NCBI RefSeq assembly: GCF_015767245.1
Contig: NZ_JADOTV010000009.1
Span: 1 to 64,000, forward strand
DNA from: Aureivirga sp. CE67
GTDB lineage: Bacteria; Bacteroidota; Bacteroidia; Flavobacteriales; Flavobacteriaceae
Reading direction: 5' to 3'
DNA: 64,000 bases
Of the stretch, positions 1 to 7,254 are shown piece by piece (within the stretch, counting starts at the first letter, position 1; each line of letters begins with the position of its first letter). Below the pieces are notes generated by a model. That model was not told where the DNA came from. It worked only from the letters and a program-made list of their open reading frames with translations, and did no database searches. The position numbers and the translations under genes were made by a program.

Positions 1-42
1 CTTAATAATGAATTAAATTTGCTCAAGACTTCGGAGGTTTAG
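1..42 (+). CDS. 3' tail of an upstream gene (partial)
   Basis: Frame 1 is open from the window edge to a TAG at 40-42, giving 13 residues ending in KTSEV. The next feature is a strong terminator hairpin whose left arm overlaps the last codons, as expected for a gene end. Too short to identify the product, and an accidental open frame is possible. Confidence 0.3.
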   Translation, partial: LNNELNLLKTSEV

Positions 43-91
43 GATTATTTTTTGGTAGAAACAAAACTATAACCTTTTGAAGTCTTTTTTT
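25..91 (+). terminator. long-stem intrinsic terminator
   Basis: AAGACTTC at 25-32 pairs with GAAGTCTT at 79-86, with a further inner pairing of AGGTT and AACCT, and a run of T follows at 85-91. It would end transcription arriving from left of the window. Confidence 0.6.
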
Positions 92-140
92 ATCTTATAC
101 AATTTTAATCGTGATAATGTTTAATATTATTTAAAATGTA

Positions 141-180
141 AATAGAAATATAATAGACACACTTTACAAAAATTCGCCAG
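141..180 (-). repeat. degenerate half copy of the REP-like hairpin repeat
   Basis: The stretch from TAGAAATATAATAGACACAC to TTCGCCAG is a decayed version of the first half of the element found intact at 33229-33301 and 51438-51510, in reverse orientation. The hairpin is already disrupted. Confidence 0.5.
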
Positions 181-259
181 ATTTATAATTACTTACTAAA
201 ATAATAAATTATCAAAATTGAAATTCTAAAAAAAACATAACCAGTTATCTAAAATTTTA

Positions 260-267
260 TATATTTG
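260..267 (+). promoter_or_regulatory. -7 promoter element (TATATTTG) of the MarR operon
   Basis: TATATTTG fits the Bacteroidota -7 consensus TAnnTTTG and lies 24 nt before the MarR start codon. I see no clear TTTG -33 element at the expected distance. Confidence 0.6.
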
Positions 268-269
268 CA

Positions 270-279
270 TAACTAGTTA
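270..279. promoter_or_regulatory. palindrome TAACTAGTTA, candidate MarR operator
   Basis: A perfect 10-bp palindrome sits 2 bp after the -7 element, where the transcript should start. MarR-family repressors usually bind such sites to repress their own operon, so autoregulation is the natural inference. Related TTAACTAGTTAA-like sites occur near 8680-8697 and at 11328-11339. Confidence 0.45.
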
Positions 280-291
280 AGTAAATTAAAA

Positions 292-777
292 ATGGAAAAC
301 GACATTTTCAGAGAATTAAAGTATTTGGCATTTACTGCAAGATTAAAGCGAATCAGCGATAATATGCTTTATAATGCAAAAGATTTGTACAAAGAATTAG
401 AATTGGATATTGATCCGAATTGGCATTTGATTTTTATGATGTTTAAAGAAAAAGACACTTTAACCATGACAGAAATTGCAGATGCTTTTCAGATTTCGCA
501 ACCTGCGGTGATTAAAATCATCAACAAAATGAAGCAAAAAGAATATTTGATTTTTACCAAAGACGCAACGGATAGTAGAAAACAATTATTACAACTTTCT
601 GCCAAAGCAAAGGAGAATTTGCCAAAATTGGAGAAAGTGTGGGAGGCAGGACGAAAATCAATTATGGAAATTTTGGAAGGAAACGAAACTATTTTAGAGC
701 AATTGGACGAAATAGAAAATCAGATTTCCAAAATGAATTACAAACAAAGAGTTTTAAAGAATTTACAAGATGATTAG
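292..777 (+). CDS. MarR-family transcriptional regulator
   Basis: This 161-residue protein has the length and layout of MarR repressors: an N-terminal dimerisation helix, a winged helix-turn-helix around residues 60-110 (a MTEIADAF-type helix followed by ISQPAVIKIINKMKQK and a wing with KDATDSRK), and a C-terminal dimerisation helix. It probably represses its own operon through the palindrome at 270-279 and responds to an unidentified small ligand. The next gene, a GNAT acetyltransferase, overlaps it by 8 nt, so the two are translated from one transcript and the acetyltransferase is a likely target or functional partner. A fragment of a paralogue of this gene survives at 4512-4607. The family assignment is secure; the ligand is unknown. 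Confidence 0.85.
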   Translation: MENDIFRELKYLAFTARLKRISDNMLYNAKDLYKELELDIDPNWHLIFMMFKEKDTLTMTEIADAFQISQPAVIKIINKMKQKEYLIFTKDATDSRKQLLQLSAKAKENLPKLEKVWEAGRKSIMEILEGNETILEQLDEIENQISKMNYKQRVLKNLQDD

Positions 778-1258
778 AAAGGCAACTTTAGAAGATTTAA
801 ATGCTGTATGGAAAATATTTCATGCAGTAATTCAAACGGAAGACACACATGTTTTCTATAAAAATACACCAAAAGAAGATTTGCAAAAACATTGGTTTGC
901 AACTTATATGCATACCTATGTTTATGAAGAAAATGGAGAAATTTTAGGTTCTTATTTTGTCAAACCAAATCAAATAGATTTAGGAAGTCATATTGCAAAT
1001 GCAGGTTATATCGTGCATCCGGAAGCGCAAGGAAAAGGAATTGGGAAGAAGCTTTGTGAACATTCTTTGGCTTTGGCAAAAGAAATCGGATTTATTGCGA
1101 TGCAGTTTAATATTGTAGTTAGTACAAACAAAGTTGCTGTTGCAGTTTGGAAAAAGTATGGTTTTGAAATTATCGGTACAACTCCAAAAGGATTTAAGCA
1201 TCCAGAATTTGGTTTTGTGGATACTTATATTATGTATAAAAGTTTGCTAGATGATTGA
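770..1258 (+). CDS. GNAT-family N-acetyltransferase
   Basis: This 162-residue protein has the GNAT fold signature: a beta strand with AGYIVHPEAQGKGIGKKL, in which QGKGIG is the acetyl-CoA pyrophosphate-binding loop, followed by the helix with LALAKEIGF and the late strand KYGFEIIGTTPKGF. It would transfer an acetyl group from acetyl-CoA to a small molecule or protein amine in the cytoplasm; the substrate cannot be read from the sequence. The gene overlaps the MarR gene by 8 nt and the next small gene by 8 nt, so it sits in the middle of a tightly coupled three-gene operon. Regulation by the MarR protein is inferred from this context. Confidence 0.85.
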   Translation: MIRKATLEDLNAVWKIFHAVIQTEDTHVFYKNTPKEDLQKHWFATYMHTYVYEENGEILGSYFVKPNQIDLGSHIANAGYIVHPEAQGKGIGKKLCEHSLALAKEIGFIAMQFNIVVSTNKVAVAVWKKYGFEIIGTTPKGFKHPEFGFVDTYIMYKSLLDD

Positions 1259-1463
1259 TAGTTTTGCCTACTTAGCAATCGCAACAGGATTATATGCCAT
1301 TTCGAAAAAAAAGATGCTTTCTTTTCGTTTATGGCATATCGCCTCTTGTGTTTCCTATATTATTTATGGAATTTTAAAACCAGCAACGCCAATTTTAATT
1401 TCTGGAATTTTGTTTTCTGCAATTCATTTGTTTCAGATTTATAAGTGGAGGAGGGAGGTTTAA
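1251..1463 (+). CDS. small membrane protein (70 aa)
   Basis: The start codon lies inside the end of the GNAT gene (ATGATTGATAG overlap), which argues that this short gene is real and translationally coupled. The 70-residue product has two hydrophobic stretches (about residues 5-18 and 25-60) separated by basic KKK residues and ends in KWRREV, suggesting two or three membrane passes with a basic tail in the cytoplasm. I do not recognise the family. No terminator is apparent in the 79 nt after it. Confidence 0.6.
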   Translation: MIDSFAYLAIATGLYAISKKKMLSFRLWHIASCVSYIIYGILKPATPILISGILFSAIHLFQIYKWRREV

Positions 1464-1542
1464 AGTATTAGTTTTATAATTATTCAATTTAAATATTTAA
1501 AGAAAAATAAAATAGAAAAAGTTTCGTTTCAAAAATAAAAAC

Positions 1543-2268
1543 ATGTTACGATTTTTATTTAAATTATCTTCTTATGGAGTAATTTTATTTTACATATATC
1601 TTTTTATAATTTCTCTTATTTATACGGTTTCTGTAGGGAAACTCCCATATGCTTATTATAAAATTAGTTCTGAATTTCCTTATTTAGCTGTAGATACGGG
1701 GATTATGATTTCTTACTCTCTAGTAGTATCTATTTTTTGTTTTATTTTATTGATTTTATATTTTATTCTAAAAGAAATTAAGTTTAAAAAAACTTTTAAA
1801 TATCGTTATACACCTACTGTATTACTTTTTCAATTGATTTTACTTCCCATTACAATACTATGGATTTGGGGTTTTTTTTATAATTCTCCTTCTTATCAAA
1901 GACATATAGATTGTCAAGAAATTTCTCAACCATATTATGCTTCAAATATTAATGGATATTTGGTTGGTGAAGGCCCACTTTTGCGAGATTATTTTAAAGA
2001 ATTACAAGAAAAAGAGCAAAATATTGAACCAAAAAATGGCTTTATTACCATAAGAATTCATCAAATGCCAGATGGGACTTTTTGTGATATGGAAACTTTT
2101 CAAATAGATGAAAATTATGAAAGAACAAAATTTAACAATGGTACATTAGTGAAGAAAGTAAAAAGAATTGTTTCAAAATTGAAGTATTGGCAAAGAGATA
2201 AAGCAGTAAAAACTTTTCATTTAATCAGATTAAAAATTCAAGATGGACAAATCACAGAAGTTTTTTAA
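1543..2268 (+). CDS. membrane protein of unknown function, three N-terminal helices
   Basis: The 241-residue product begins with three predicted membrane segments (about residues 8-30, 50-77 and 95-115), followed by an extracytoplasmic or cytoplasmic domain of about 125 residues containing a run of charged residues and an amphipathic GFITIRIHQMPDGTFCDMET stretch. It overlaps the downstream TPR gene by 26 nt in another frame, so the two are very likely co-expressed and may act together at the inner membrane. The family is not recognised. Confidence 0.6.
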   Translation: MLRFLFKLSSYGVILFYIYLFIISLIYTVSVGKLPYAYYKISSEFPYLAVDTGIMISYSLVVSIFCFILLILYFILKEIKFKKTFKYRYTPTVLLFQLILLPITILWIWGFFYNSPSYQRHIDCQEISQPYYASNINGYLVGEGPLLRDYFKELQEKEQNIEPKNGFITIRIHQMPDGTFCDMETFQIDENYERTKFNNGTLVKKVKRIVSKLKYWQRDKAVKTFHLIRLKIQDGQITEVF

Positions 2269-3016
2269 AATTAGTTTTATAATTATTATTGGATCTATTT
2301 TAGTTTTTTATTTAGGTTTTGGATTACATAGCTTTTTGAGTTATGAAAAAAATTATAAAAATCAAAATTTCGTTTTAGCAGATGAAAAAGATAGTGAAGT
2401 CTGGAGAGAGCATTCTGTATTGTTAAATAAAGCAGGAGATTTTCGAAAAGGTTTTCTTTCTTTAAATAAAGCTGTGGAATTAAATCCGGTAGAAAATTTG
2501 GGTTACCGAGGTTGGATTCGTCTGAGAAAATTGAGAGATTATGATAAAGCTTTAATTGATTTTAATAAATTGGATAGTTTGACTCCAAATTTTGTGGATG
2601 CTCCAAATGGAGAAGATATTGATTTTTTGAGAGGAGAATGTTATTTTGGAAAGAAAAACTATGATAAAGCTAAAGAGTTTTTTCATAAAAGTATCGAAAA
2701 TCAAAAAGAAGATTGGGCGGATATTCATAGTTTTATTTATTTAGGTCTTTGTGAATATTATTTAGAAAATTATGAAAAAGCAATTGATGAATTTCAAAAT
2801 GTTCTACAACAAAATAAAAATGTACCAGAAGCATATTTTGGTTTAGCTAAAGTTTATTATCGATTAGGCGAAAAAGAAAAAGCTGAAGAGAATATTCATA
2901 AAGCAGAAGAAACTTTGGAATATAAAAGAGAAGACATTTATAATGAATTTTTAAATGAAATCTATTTATCTCAAATTTTGATATTGAAAAAAAAGATTGA
3001 GAAATTAAAGATCTAA
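2243..3016 (+). CDS. membrane-anchored TPR-repeat protein
   Basis: This 257-residue protein starts with one signal-anchor helix (about residues 9-30) and then carries tetratricopeptide repeats: units ending in LNPVENLGYRGWIRLR, YDKALIDFNKLDSL, YDKAKEFFHKSIENQ, YEKAIDEFQNVLQQNKN and GEKEKAEENIHKAEE are visible. TPR arrays bind other proteins, so a scaffold role in the periplasm is likely, possibly with the membrane protein encoded just upstream and overlapping it by 26 nt. The C-terminus is basic (KKKIEKLKI). No specific partner can be named. Confidence 0.75.
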   Translation: MDKSQKFFKISFIIIIGSILVFYLGFGLHSFLSYEKNYKNQNFVLADEKDSEVWREHSVLLNKAGDFRKGFLSLNKAVELNPVENLGYRGWIRLRKLRDYDKALIDFNKLDSLTPNFVDAPNGEDIDFLRGECYFGKKNYDKAKEFFHKSIENQKEDWADIHSFIYLGLCEYYLENYEKAIDEFQNVLQQNKNVPEAYFGLAKVYYRLGEKEKAEENIHKAEETLEYKREDIYNEFLNEIYLSQILILKKKIEKLKI

Positions 3017-3471
3017 TTTTTCTTTAGTTCGATTTTGTAAAACGTGTTTGTTTATTTTAATTGTTGAAATTTCAAAGATAGATTAAAGTTAGTTTTTATT
3101 GAAATGTTTTTTTGGCTTAGGGATTGCAGCGGTATCCTTTTTTGCTTTTCTGGAAGGTTCTTTTTTAAACAAAATTTTCTGCAAAAAAGATATAGCGGAA
3201 AGCCCGACCCGTACTCTGAGCGAAGTGTAACGAAGTCGAAGTGTTAAGGGGAAGCTCCTAAATATTTCCTAAGAATTTTTAATGGATTTTATTGAATCTA
3301 AAACACAGTCTGTAACCTATCTAAAGAAAGGAATTTGACAATCTGTATTTTTTTATAAAAATCAAACGTGAAATCGTTTATTGTATAAAAATTTTGCCGT
3401 AAATTTTAAATAGGTTCTTAACTTTACATTGTTGTTAAGAGCAAAGAAAAATTAAAATTTTAGATTATAAA
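3017..3471. other. 455-bp intergenic region with a large repeat copy
   Basis: The gap contains the interspersed repeat at 3114-3260 and, at about 3360-3395, a reverse-oriented piece (ATCAAACGTG...TTGTATAAAA) resembling the 5' part of the CTCTTGAG repeat family. No coding potential was seen in it. The promoter of the downstream nucleoid-associated gene probably lies within 3380-3450, but no clear TAnnTTTG is present. Confidence 0.6.
3114..3260 (+). repeat. ~147-bp interspersed repeat, copy A (GGATTGCAGCGG family)
   Basis: The segment contains GGCTTAGGGATTGCAGCGG, then a poly-T/hairpin zone, then AAAGATATAGCGGAAAGCCC and a GAGCGAAGTG/CGAAGTCGAAG arm, ending in GAAGCTCCTA. An inverted copy with the same order of blocks is present at 33471-33610. 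The sequence resembles widespread noncoding flavobacterial repeats; that recognition is from memory. Confidence 0.75.
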
Positions 3472-4509
3472 ATGATAGAATTTAGTGAAGTTAAACTTGA
3501 ATCCTTTTGTGTACATCAAGTAGGGAATAAATTGCGAGATGAAGATTTGAAAATTTCCAAAGAGAACAGTTCTTTTGAAGATACAGAGACAGAAAGCTAT
3601 TTGTTAAAGTACTTTTTGTCTCCGTTTAAAGACAATGAGATTTACAATTTCACGCATTCTTCAGAACTAGAGATGAATGAAATCTATACGTTATCCAAAA
3701 GACTTTTTTCTTCTCCAGAGAATTTATATGATACTTCGATAGCGGTTTCTAAAAGATTGTATGAAAAATCGGTGCATCCGAAGGTAAATGAAGGAGATTT
3801 TTGTGTTTGTTATTTTAAAAACTGTCTGGTGGAAGGAGTTGTTTGCGATGCGATAGGCTTGTTTAAATCAGAAGTGAAAGATGTGTTTTTAAAGATAAAT
3901 TCTTCAGAGAACCAAAGAAATGTTGCACATGAAAGAGGAATCAATATTCAGAAGCTAGACAAAGGTTGTTTGATTTTTAATTTGGAAGCGGAAAATGGTT
4001 TTAAAGTTTGTATTGTTGATACAAAATCTAGAGATTCACAATATTGGAAAGAAGATTTTTTAAAGATAAAGCCAGCCTCGGATGAATACCATACTACGAA
4101 TGATTTTTTGTCTATAACGAAACAGTTTCTTACAAAACAACTTCCGAATGATTTTGAGGTGTCTAAATCGGAACAAATAGATTTGCTGAATAAATCGGTT
4201 GCTTATTTTAAAGAAAACGAATATTTTGATAAAGAAGAGTTTGAAGAAACGGTATTTGAAGATGAAAATGTAATCGAATCTTTTAGAGAATACGATACTA
4301 ATTATCGAGAAGAAAATGAGTTAGAAGAAATTGCTAATTTTGAAATATCACCTTCAGCAGTTAAAAAACAATCAAGAGCATTTAAGAGAGTTTTAAAACT
4401 AGATAGTAATTTTGATATTTATATTAAAGGAGATAAAAATATGATCGAGAAAGGAGTGGATGATAGAGGGAGGAAATATTATAAAATATATTATGAAGAG
4501 GAAAATTAA
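3472..4509 (+). CDS. nucleoid-associated protein (NdpA / 37-kDa nucleoid protein family)
   Basis: The 345-residue protein begins with the family-typical pattern of a strand followed by VHQVGNKLRDEDLKIS and a short acidic segment, and runs to the usual full length of this family (PF04245-type, about 330-350 residues). Members co-purify with the nucleoid and are thought to bind DNA; a molecular activity is not established for most. Here the middle region keeps the LSPFKDNEIYNF and INIQKLDKGCLIFN blocks, and the C-terminal third is rich in acidic and aromatic residues (YFKENEYFDKEEFEE). It stands alone, between a repeat element and a terminator. The assignment rests on recognition of the N-terminal pattern and length. 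Confidence 0.72.
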   Translation: MIEFSEVKLESFCVHQVGNKLRDEDLKISKENSSFEDTETESYLLKYFLSPFKDNEIYNFTHSSELEMNEIYTLSKRLFSSPENLYDTSIAVSKRLYEKSVHPKVNEGDFCVCYFKNCLVEGVVCDAIGLFKSEVKDVFLKINSSENQRNVAHERGINIQKLDKGCLIFNLEAENGFKVCIVDTKSRDSQYWKEDFLKIKPASDEYHTTNDFLSITKQFLTKQLPNDFEVSKSEQIDLLNKSVAYFKENEYFDKEEFEETVFEDENVIESFREYDTNYREENELEEIANFEISPSAVKKQSRAFKRVLKLDSNFDIYIKGDKNMIEKGVDDRGRKYYKIYYEEEN

Positions 4510-4511
4510 AA

Positions 4512-4607
4512 GTGAAAAACGTCATTTTTAGAGAGTTAAAATATTTGTATAAAGAAATAGATGGAACATACAAGCACGATTTTGTAAATCGTGCTTTTTT
4601 ATTCTAG
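4512..4607 (+). pseudogene. remnant of a second MarR-type gene
   Basis: From a GTG at 4512 the frame reads VKNVIFRELKYL, which matches the first 12 residues of the MarR regulator at 292-777 (MENDIFRELKYL), and the DNA matches at about 30 of 36 positions. After this the similarity stops and the frame ends at 4605-4607, through a terminator hairpin. It is best read as the 5' stub left by deletion of a MarR paralogue; production of a 31-residue peptide is not excluded. Confidence 0.55.
4572..4601 (+). terminator. intrinsic terminator
   Basis: AGCACGATTT and AAATCGTGCT form a perfect 10-bp stem with a 3-nt loop, followed by six T residues. It terminates the nucleoid-associated gene and the MarR remnant. 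Confidence 0.85.
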
Positions 4608-4640
4608 TATTTATAGTGTAATATTTAACAAAGAATATTC

Positions 4641-5267
4641 TTATTTTGATGCTAAATTATTTAAAAACTCATACTCAAGTTCTAAAACATTTTTCTGTTT
4701 ATATTTTAGACGTGTTAGTATTCCTCTCAAAGGTTGATCTAGATACATAGCATTTAAATGCTTTATGAGGTTACCATTTTGATCAAAGAAATTTTCTGTT
4801 CCTAAAGTTACTTCTAGTTTTTTTAAGAAATTTTCATCTTTTATTAAAAGTGAAATTTGATTTCTATATTTTGTAGTTTTAGAAATGAATTCAGAACCTT
4901 TTTGACTATAATCATTATTGGAAAAAAAATAATTATTTACATAAGAACTTTTATTGATCTCATCAAAATATTTTTCCTGAGAAACTGCTGATTTTACAGA
5001 GTTTTCTAATTCTGAAATTGTTTTTTCTAAGTAATTTAAATATTCTTTCGTCAATTTATCATAAGTTTTTAAACCTTTGTTATTTAAAGAATTTCCTTGG
5101 TTTAGTTTATTTTCAATTTGATTCTTCAAAATATTGTTAGTATAACTTATTTCTTCATCAAGAAGTTGATAGATATAGAAATCATTAGAATATTTAGAGC
5201 TTTCTTCTTTATTAGTATTGCATGCACAAAAAATTAGAAGTAATAGAGAGATTTTAAAAAATTTCAT
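4641..5267 (-). CDS. lipoprotein resembling the GldM N-terminal periplasmic domain
   Basis: The 208-residue product starts with a lipoprotein signal (LLLLIFCAC, lipidated Cys near residue 16). The mature part contains NNYFFSNNDYSQKGSEF followed by a helix, then FFDQNGNLIKHLNAMYLDQPL and a final helical segment ending in a KQKNVLELEYEF motif. This order and spacing resemble the first periplasmic domain of the gliding and T9SS motor protein GldM (a W/FF-x-GDGYSxKGNE block, an FST-ND-xxD-G-IKxKYLDYHYKGFP block, and a final helix). If right, it is a lipid-anchored stand-alone GldM-like domain, which could bind GldL, GldM or GldN partners. The similarity was judged from memory, so the functional call is tentative. 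Confidence 0.55.
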   Translation of the reverse strand: MKFFKISLLLLIFCACNTNKEESSKYSNDFYIYQLLDEEISYTNNILKNQIENKLNQGNSLNNKGLKTYDKLTKEYLNYLEKTISELENSVKSAVSQEKYFDEINKSSYVNNYFFSNNDYSQKGSEFISKTTKYRNQISLLIKDENFLKKLEVTLGTENFFDQNGNLIKHLNAMYLDQPLRGILTRLKYKQKNVLELEYEFLNNLASK

Positions 5268-5423
5268 AACTTTTTTTTAGTTTTCTAACTCAAATAAACA
5301 AAATTATTTTCGTATTGTTCTCATATTCATTCTTTTTTTTAATAATTAAAAGGATTGTTGTATTTTGTAGTTCATTTGTTTGAGGTTTATAAGTAGAATA
5401 GGGAAAGAGAAAATTGCTAAAAA

Positions 5424-6326
5424 CTACTTGAATTGAATTTCTACAAAATCTTTAATAATGAGATCTTCGTAGCATTTTTTGCTTTTACAATCTCCTTTGA
5501 TTTCTTCCCATTCTTCTCTTGTTGGCAATAGTTTTCTATAAGATTCTAATTTTTCTGTATTCGATTTTAAAAAAGAATTTTGGAAAAGTTCTAAATATTT
5601 ACATAAAATCAATGTTTTATGATATTTGTCTAATCCTGGATTTGCATTTAAAAACTTAGATAAAGTTATATGATAATGAGCATTGACTTTTTCTAAAAAT
5701 TCATCTTCTTTCCAATTTTTACAAAGAAGAACAGATTTTTCCATTAAATTAAAATCATTATAATTCTGAATCATTTGTTTTAGTAATACATACTTTTTTT
5801 CAATCGATTTTTCTTGCGCATATTTCTGTTCTAAAATTTTATTAAGCCTTAATTCAGGGGGAAGAATTAGTTCTTTATTTACAGAAATATCTAGATTCTT
5901 TGAATAGACAATTGTGGAATCATTAACTCTTAATGAAAATCGCATTTTTGTTTTAAAATCTCCTGCATATTTTTCATTTTCATAAACTTGGTAAGTATAA
6001 TAATCTGTTGGAATTTTTAATATTTTGATACCTGATAGACATGATGGTTTTCTTATTGGATCTTGATCAAATTTTACCCATTGCTTATTTTCATCTAAAA
6101 CTTCTTTGCCAATAGAAATATTATATTGATGATCACTTATAAATGAAATAGTGTCTTTTGTTCTATTCATTAAGAAAATGATTAAATTATTATTTTTTGT
6201 AAATTTTGAACGAATGCTTACACTATCTTTTGGAAATTTTCCAGGATTTTTTGAAGGGAAAGCATTTTGTCCTTGTAAGTTTATAAATGATAAGAAGAAT
6301 AAAAGAAATATTGATATGTTTTTCAT
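5424..6326 (-). CDS. secreted protein of unknown function
   Basis: The 300-residue product has a clear Sec signal peptide (ISIFLLFFLSFINLQGQ, cleavage near residue 20). The first half of the mature protein looks like a beta-sandwich (strands with NLIIFLMNRTKDTISF, NISIGKEVLDENKQWVKF and MRFSLRVNDSTIVYS), and the second half is helical, with repeated segments about cells or residues of the LLCKNWKEDEF and LILCKYLELF type. It has no sorting domain, so it probably stays in the periplasm. It lies in a run of three minus-strand envelope genes with gaps of about 150-180 nt. The family is not recognised. Confidence 0.6.
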   Translation of the reverse strand: MKNISIFLLFFLSFINLQGQNAFPSKNPGKFPKDSVSIRSKFTKNNNLIIFLMNRTKDTISFISDHQYNISIGKEVLDENKQWVKFDQDPIRKPSCLSGIKILKIPTDYYTYQVYENEKYAGDFKTKMRFSLRVNDSTIVYSKNLDISVNKELILPPELRLNKILEQKYAQEKSIEKKYVLLKQMIQNYNDFNLMEKSVLLCKNWKEDEFLEKVNAHYHITLSKFLNANPGLDKYHKTLILCKYLELFQNSFLKSNTEKLESYRKLLPTREEWEEIKGDCKSKKCYEDLIIKDFVEIQFK

Positions 6327-6502
6327 AGATTTTTTTGTTAAAATTATTATTAAACCTTAATAATATTAAGTGAAGAATCTTTTAAGTTTTAAAAATGAAA
6401 AAAAACTTCATAAAATATATTTATCAATCATCACACCAATTATTACAGGAATTAGAATTGTGATTTAATAGTTTAATTTTTGAGTTATAATTTTCACAGA
6501 AG

Positions 6503-7021
6503 TTATTGTTTTATTTTTTTAAAATAGTACTGTGTTCTATACTTACCTCCAGCTGCCATAAGAAATATCATACCTCCTCTATTTACATAATTATCTATAA
6601 TTAAATCACCATCATTTGTAAATCCAATTCTTTTTCGATCAACATCTATAATTGTGTAAAATAATGGAATTAGAATTCTTTTTTTCTTTAAAAATATTTC
6701 GAAATAGCCTTTCTTTTTTAATTCTCCTTTAAAATATTTAGTTTCCGTGCCTAAAATACTTTTGTATGTAATGCTTAAATAATTATTACTGTCAAACTCT
6801 AGAGTTATTTTTGAGATTTTAATATCATCTTCTATTTCGATATCGAACAATCTTAATAAACTACGATTAGTGTTAGACTTAGAACTATTTTGATAAGAAA
6901 TTAACTCGAATGTTCCTAAATGTGGTGAGTTTATTTCTTTGAAATTTTCTTTCTTGATTTTCATTCCTGTTCCGCAAGAACAAATCAATAATAATATTAA
7001 AAAGCTTAGTACATATTTCAT
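6503..7021 (-). CDS. lipoprotein of unknown function
   Basis: The 172-residue product has a lipoprotein signal (SFLILLLICSCG, Cys near residue 16). The mature part is mostly beta strands (HLGTFELISYQ, ITLEFDSNNYLSITYKS, TKYFKGELKKKGYFEIFLKKKR, RIGFTNDGDLIIDNY), suggesting a small beta-barrel or lipocalin-like fold. It ends GGKYRTQYYFKKIKQ. Its position suggests an independent unit upstream of the other two minus-strand envelope genes. Confidence 0.6.
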   Translation of the reverse strand: MKYVLSFLILLLICSCGTGMKIKKENFKEINSPHLGTFELISYQNSSKSNTNRSLLRLFDIEIEDDIKISKITLEFDSNNYLSITYKSILGTETKYFKGELKKKGYFEIFLKKKRILIPLFYTIIDVDRKRIGFTNDGDLIIDNYVNRGGMIFLMAAGGKYRTQYYFKKIKQ

Positions 7022-7182
7022 TTTTAATTATTTATAGCAGAAGTTAGCTAGCGCATAAACCTCAAAATTTTTGTTAAAACTATTATTTTTATATAAATAA
7101 ATCAAATTTAGCAAGTTGATTTTAAAAAAATAAATAGAGAAGAAATGCTATATAGAATAAAAATCATTTACCTCAAAACACA

Positions 7183-7215
7183 AAAAAACCCAAACTGACA
7201 AGGAATGGGTTTTTT
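7183..7215 (-). terminator. terminator of the aspartate kinase gene
   Basis: AAAAAACCCA at 7183-7192 pairs with TGGGTTTTTT at 7206-7215; read on the minus strand the stem ends in a T run. It is 40 nt beyond the aspartate kinase stop codon. It would also work on the plus strand. Confidence 0.75.
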
Positions 7216-7254
7216 AAGACAATATTAAGTATTTATATACTTAAAAGAAACATG

